A DNA stretch of 9,892 nucleotides from an uncultured Verrucomicrobiota bacterium (GTDB lineage: Bacteria > Verrucomicrobiota > Verrucomicrobiia > Limisphaerales > SXTU01), in NCBI GenBank assembly GCA_903863315.1, contig CAIPBN010000577.1:1-9892 (forward strand). The letters are read 5' to 3'. This document shows, one piece after another, positions 6,655-9,892 of the stretch. The position numbers and the translations under genes were made by a program. The notes below the pieces were generated by a model. That model saw only the letters and a program-made list of their open reading frames with translations, was not told where the DNA came from and searched no databases. Every line of letters starts with the position of its first letter. Position 1 is the stretch's first letter.

Positions 6655-7575
6655 TCATTCCTTCTGTTTCGCCTTCTTGACCGGCGCCTTGGGCACGTTG
6701 CTCAAGTCCGGCTCCTTCAACGTCGGCGGGCCTTTCAGCCAGCCGAGCGAGGCGAGAAACTTGTCCGCCTCGATGAGCGTGGCCGTCTTCCACGGCTCGC
6801 CGTTGAAAAAGCCGTGGCCTTGGCCGTCGTAGAAGCGCGTTTCACAGCCCACGCCGGCCTTCTTCATGTTCGCCTGAAACCGCTCGACCACAGGCACGCC
6901 GTTGAGCGTGTCGTTGCGACCGAGGAACACGATGGCCGGCGGGTCATCCGGCGTGATGTTGTGCGCGGGGGAGAATTCCTTGTAGCGGTCGCCCACGCGT
7001 GCGGTGCCCCAGCCGCCGTCAGGGCCGTTGTCGAAAACAGGATTGAACAGCACGAGCGCGGCGGCCTTGGGCGAGATTTTCAAGTCATCCGCCGGATCGT
7101 CGTTGCCCTCAACCATGCCGACGAATGCCGCGAGATGGCCGCCCGCCGAGCCGCCACCGGCACCAATGCGCTTGGGGTCAACGCCCAGTTCCGCTGCGTG
7201 ACCGCGCACCCAGCGCATCGCGGACTTCGCGTCGCGCACGCAGTTGGTGGGCGGGCCGGGGAGATCCTTCACCAGCCGATACTCGACCTGCACGCAGACG
7301 AGACCGCGCCGGGCGAGATAGGTAGCCTGCTCGTTGAACTGCGTCGGCGCGCCGCCTGTCCAGCCGCCGCCGTGGAACAGCACCAACGCGGGCCGCTGGT
7401 CGGTGGCCTTCCAGTCGTCGGGCTTCACGATGAACAGCCGCAGGTCGCGGCCATCCACTTTCTTGTAAACGCGCTCCTCACCGAGGAAGGCGGTTTTCGG
7501 CTTCGCGTCCGCCGCGAAGGATTGGACACAGGCGAAGAAAGCCAGCGCGCCAGCGAGCAGGAGGATAGGTTTCAT
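6655..7575 (-). CDS. Secreted alpha/beta hydrolase, acetyl-esterase/BD-FAE-like
   Basis: The 306-residue protein begins with a signal peptide (MKPILLLAGALAFFACVQSF, then AADA, cleavage probably near residue 22). The oxyanion motif HGGGW is at 68-72, the nucleophile elbow GGSAGG at 141-146 (Ser143), and the remaining triad candidates are Asp222 (GRNDTLN) and His254 (GQGHGFF). This is the hormone-sensitive-lipase/BD-FAE arrangement, seen in acetyl-xylan and other carbohydrate esterases of PVC and Bacteroidota bacteria. The Lys/Pro-rich tail (VPKAPVKKAKQKE) is outside the fold. The gene starts 13 bp after the sulfatase stop, so both are probably in one operon, removing acyl and sulfate groups from a polysaccharide. 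Exact substrate is not visible, and a general lipase or peptidase-like activity cannot be excluded. Confidence 0.93.
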   Translation of the reverse strand: MKPILLLAGALAFFACVQSFAADAKPKTAFLGEERVYKKVDGRDLRLFIVKPDDWKATDQRPALVLFHGGGWTGGAPTQFNEQATYLARRGLVCVQVEYRLVKDLPGPPTNCVRDAKSAMRWVRGHAAELGVDPKRIGAGGGSAGGHLAAFVGMVEGNDDPADDLKISPKAAALVLFNPVFDNGPDGGWGTARVGDRYKEFSPAHNITPDDPPAIVFLGRNDTLNGVPVVERFQANMKKAGVGCETRFYDGQGHGFFNGEPWKTATLIEADKFLASLGWLKGPPTLKEPDLSNVPKAPVKKAKQKE

Positions 7576-7588
7576 GGGAGGATTCAGA

Positions 7589-9046
7589 TCAGTGCTTCAC
7601 GATGGGGAATTGTTTCCGCAGCAGCGCCTCCGCCTCGGCGCGGATTTTGGCGAACTGCGGATCGTCCGCGCGGTTGTGCAACTCCGCCGGCTGCTGGGCG
7701 TTGTCATACAGCTCGCGGCCAATGACCTCGCCACTCTTCCAGTCGCGCCACTCGGTGTAGCGCGCGGCGGCGGTGCGGACGCTCACGCCCATCGCGCGCG
7801 GCTGCTTGTCCGGCTCGCGGTCGAAGTAAGCGGGACGCGGGTGCTGCGTAAAGGCCCCAGGCTTCACGGACTTCGCGGGATCGTTCAGCACGGGGACGAG
7901 GCTGGTGCCTTCAAGGCCCGGCGGCTTGGGCAGACCGGCGAGTTCCACCAGCGTTGGGAACAAGTCGAGCAGCTCCGCGAGCGAGGCTGTTTTCTTCCCC
8001 GCGCTCTTCAGCCCCGGCGCGCCGATGAAGAACGGCACGCGCGCGTCCAGCTCGAAGGTCGAGGTCTTCGCCCACAGGCCGTGCTCGCCAAGATGATAGC
8101 CGTGGTCGCCGACAAACGTGATGATGGTGCGGTCCGCCACGCCGCTGCGGTCGAGCGCGTCGAGCACCTTGCCGAGCTGGGCGTCGAGATAACTGATGTT
8201 CGCGAAGTAGCCATGGCGAATCTCCGCGACCTGCTCAGGCGTGAACGTGACCTGGTTCGGCGGGATGCCGCGCAGCTCGCGGCCGTCGTGGAAGGCGATT
8301 TCCGGCGCGTTGGGGCGGGCGGGGTTGAGGGATGGGAGCTTCGCGCGGTCGTAGAGGTCCCAGTATTTCTTCGGCGCGTTGAACGGCGCGTGCGGCTTCC
8401 AGAAACCGACGGCGAGGAAGAACGGCTGGTCCTTCACTTCCGCCAACACGCGCACGGCCTCGGCGGCGACGCGGCCGTCGTAGTATGCCTCGTCCGGCAC
8501 ATCGCGGCATTCCCACAGCGGGACGGACGTGTATTGGCGCGGCGCGGGGGAAGCGACGTTCGGTGGCAAAGGGCCGGACACGCGGGCGTCGTCCTCGCCG
8601 TGGGTCTCGTAGTAGAGGAATTCCGGCGCGCTCCACGAACGGCGGTCGCCCTTCTCCTTCGTGTGCCAGTTGTGGAAAATCTTCCCGACGCAGCGCGTGT
8701 GATAGCCGTGGTCCTTGAACCACAGCGGGAGCGTGGTCACGTCCGGGTTGCGCTCGCGGAAGTGCGTGCCGTTGTTCCAGAGCTGGAGCGTGTCCGGTCG
8801 GCGGCCCGTGAGCATCGAGGAACGCGACGGATTGCAGACGGCCTGCTGGCAATACGCGCGGTCGAACTGGAGCGAGCGCTTCGCGAGGCGGTCCAAGTTC
8901 GGCGTCAGCGCGGGCGAGCCGTAAGTGGCCAGCTCGGGCCGGTAGTCGTCCGCCATGATGAAGAGGACGTTGGGCTGCGGCGCGGCGAGCGCAGAGCCAA
9001 GACACAACGCGAAGGATAAAAGGCAAAAGAGCTGGCGGAGGTTCAT
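7589..9046 (-). CDS. Secreted formylglycine sulfatase, iduronate-2-sulfatase-like
   Basis: The 485-residue protein begins with a signal peptide (MNLRQLFCLLSFALCLGSAL, then AAPQPN). NVLFIMADD (26-34) carries the metal-binding acids D33/D34. The sulfatase signature CNPSRSSMLTGRRPDT starts at Cys71, the residue oxidised to formylglycine, and VGKIFH (120-125) and FWKPHAPF (216-223) supply conserved Lys and His. FVGDHGYHLGEHG (311-323) gives the second metal-binding pair D314/H315. AVCxPSR together with the FWKPHAPF and DHGYHLGEHG blocks is characteristic of the iduronate-2-sulfatase branch. It should hydrolyse sulfate esters on sugars in the periplasm or outside; the natural substrate cannot be named. 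It needs a formylglycine-generating enzyme (or anSME), which is not in the window. I chose ATG 9046 because it fits the signal peptide; ATG 9082 adds 12 residues and has a GGGAG 11 nt upstream supplied by the repeat arm. Confidence 0.95.
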   Translation of the reverse strand: MNLRQLFCLLSFALCLGSALAAPQPNVLFIMADDYRPELATYGSPALTPNLDRLAKRSLQFDRAYCQQAVCNPSRSSMLTGRRPDTLQLWNNGTHFRERNPDVTTLPLWFKDHGYHTRCVGKIFHNWHTKEKGDRRSWSAPEFLYYETHGEDDARVSGPLPPNVASPAPRQYTSVPLWECRDVPDEAYYDGRVAAEAVRVLAEVKDQPFFLAVGFWKPHAPFNAPKKYWDLYDRAKLPSLNPARPNAPEIAFHDGRELRGIPPNQVTFTPEQVAEIRHGYFANISYLDAQLGKVLDALDRSGVADRTIITFVGDHGYHLGEHGLWAKTSTFELDARVPFFIGAPGLKSAGKKTASLAELLDLFPTLVELAGLPKPPGLEGTSLVPVLNDPAKSVKPGAFTQHPRPAYFDREPDKQPRAMGVSVRTAAARYTEWRDWKSGEVIGRELYDNAQQPAELHNRADDPQFAKIRAEAEALLRKQFPIVKH

Positions 9047-9091
9047 GGGAAGTCGGACTGAGTTACGGAGGCAAATGAACATTCGTAGCTT

Positions 9092-9229
9092 TTCTCCCTC
9101 ACCCCAGACCTCTCCCGCTGGGAGAGGAGAACCGCCGTCCGCGTTCGTGGAATCCAGCGCGTTCGGGTTGGCGAACTGCGGTCGAAGTGCCTCCCTCTCT
9201 CAGCGGGAGAGGGCTGGGGTGAGGGAGAA
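9092..9229. repeat. 138-nt inverted-repeat element with 36-bp arms and nested hairpins (REP/BIME-like)
   Basis: Bases 9092-9127 pair with 9194-9229 over 36 positions with two mismatches (9108/9213, and 9121/9200, which would be a G-T wobble). Each arm is itself palindromic: CCTCTCCC (9109-9116) pairs with GGGAGAGG (9120-9127) around GCT, and 9194-9201 pairs with 9205-9212 around AGC. In the 66-nt centre, 9139-9147 pairs with 9172-9181 with one bulged base. The CCTCTCCC-GGGAGAGG core with a CCCTCACCCC flank is a style of intergenic repeat found in many GC-rich bacteria. It occupies most of the 228-bp gap between two genes on the same strand, so it could end or stabilise the upstream transcript. 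No mobility gene is near. Confidence 0.88.
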
Positions 9230-9274
9230 CGGCTGCCCATCCACCAACCAGCTTCGACGTGACCAAGTGGCAGC

Positions 9275-9892
9275 TCACTTCTTCGCCCCTTCCTTCGCCT
9301 TCGCGATGGCAAAATCCACGAGCGGCTGCGAGCGGAAGAAGCCCTCGAAGAAATTGTGACCCTGGCCTTCAAGGACGATGAGCTTCACGAGGTCGCCCGC
9401 GCCCTCGGCCTGGTAGCGGCGCACGAGTTCGGCGGAGTTCTCCTTGAGCGGCACGACCTTGTCCACGTCGCCGTGTATCAAGGCAACGGGGATTCTTGCC
9501 TTTGCGAGCACGGCGATGCGCTCGATGGGATTGAACTCGGCGGCGCGGGCCGTAAGTTGCTCGGGCGTCAGCTCGTAGGCTCCGGCGGCGCGGGCGATGC
9601 CCGGGTAGGTGCGGAAGTCATAGACCGGATAAATGCCGATGAGCCCCGCTACACGCGCCGGGTTCGTGATGGCCCAACTGCTCGTCCACAGCCCGCCGCG
9701 ACTGCGCCCGAAGAGGCAGGGCTTCGCGCCGAAGTTCCGCTTCTCCGTCAGTTCGCGATACAGCGCGTCGAAGACCACGTGGCTCTTCGGGCTGCCGTAA
9801 GCCTCGCCCACATCCACGCCCGCCACGGCAATGCCAGCCGCGACGAACTGCTCGTGCATCCAGCGTTCGGCTTGGTCGGGATACGGCGCGAG
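9275..9892 (-). CDS. Alpha/beta hydrolase (serine-hydrolase family), N-terminus beyond window
   Basis: The frame stays open from the stop at 9275-9277 to the right edge; the residues before the first internal Met (9859), LAPYPDQAERW, read as natural protein, so the true start lies outside. The nucleophile elbow is FGRSRGG (about 9690-9710), with the triad Asp probably in IHGDVDKVVP (about 9460-9490) and the His in GQGHNFF (about 9348-9368). These are the dienelactone-hydrolase/prolyl-oligopeptidase-like features of PVC secreted hydrolases. The oxyanion loop is in the missing part, so the subfamily cannot be fixed. The gene ends 228 bp before the sulfatase start, on the same strand, with the 9092-9229 repeat between them; esterase or peptidase activity near a sulfatase and another esterase fits carbohydrate processing, but that is inference. 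The C-terminal tail (AIAKAKEGAKK) is lysine-rich. Confidence 0.87.
   Translation of the reverse strand, partial: LAPYPDQAERWMHEQFVAAGIAVAGVDVGEAYGSPKSHVVFDALYRELTEKRNFGAKPCLFGRSRGGLWTSSWAITNPARVAGLIGIYPVYDFRTYPGIARAAGAYELTPEQLTARAAEFNPIERIAVLAKARIPVALIHGDVDKVVPLKENSAELVRRYQAEGAGDLVKLIVLEGQGHNFFEGFFRSQPLVDFAIAKAKEGAKK

Noticed and set aside
6569..6793. Short - strand frame ending near the MoxR start that could be a remnant gene
   Set aside because: Most of it overlaps the esterase gene in another frame; the 88-bp gap itself is too short to support a gene or a remnant.
6058..7725. 555-codon open frame on the + strand
   Set aside because: It runs across the antisense of the MoxR and esterase genes and the gap between them, has no recognisable motif, and follows the low stop-codon frequency of GC-rich DNA.
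7574..9019. 481-codon open frame on the + strand opposite the sulfatase
   Set aside because: The sulfatase frame has a complete set of catalytic motifs; this one is Arg/Val/Glu-rich without motifs and is a shadow.

Overview
The window looks like a chromosome segment from a GC-rich member of the Planctomycetes-Verrucomicrobia-Chlamydiae superphylum, most likely Verrucomicrobiota (Pedosphaera/Limisphaera-like). This rests on three things: the gene content (an apparent PVC-type cytochrome fragment, an iduronate-2-sulfatase-like sulfatase, secreted esterases and a TPR-redoxin protein), strong third-position G/C in every real gene, and few clear Shine-Dalgarno sequences. The assignment is by protein style, not by a marker gene. 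No rRNA, tRNA, CRISPR array, transposase or phage gene was seen.

Layout. From 1 to 1782 the genes are on the + strand: the C-terminal end of a probable PVC-type haem-binding protein (1-507), a long inverted-repeat element (505-616), a two-helix membrane protein (616-897) and a lipid-anchored dihaem cytochrome c (982-1782). From 1745 to the end every gene is on the - strand. In transcription order these are: a serine-hydrolase-like alpha/beta protein cut by the window edge (9892-9275), a second inverted-repeat element (9092-9229), an iduronate-2-sulfatase-like sulfatase (9046-7589), a secreted BD-FAE/acetyl-esterase-like hydrolase (7575-6655), a MoxR AAA+ ATPase (6566-5586), an exported TPR protein fused to a CxxC redoxin domain (5480-3066), a small protein built from two HisKA-like modules (2980-2477) and a family 2 glycosyltransferase (2467-1745). 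The cytochrome and glycosyltransferase genes converge and their ends overlap by 38 bp.

Working together. Sulfatase and esterase are 13 bp apart and both exported, which fits removal of sulfate and acyl groups from polysaccharides; the upstream alpha/beta hydrolase may belong with them. The HisKA-like gene and the glycosyltransferase are 9 bp apart and probably co-translated. The MoxR gene lacks its usual DUF58/vWA partners here, and the TPR-redoxin gene has no obvious pathway partner. The most unusual items are the HisKA-like protein, whose two halves align without gaps at a 67-residue offset with the phospho-acceptor histidine only in the first copy, and the two structured inverted-repeat elements. 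I see no clear evidence for a complete new defence or mobile system.
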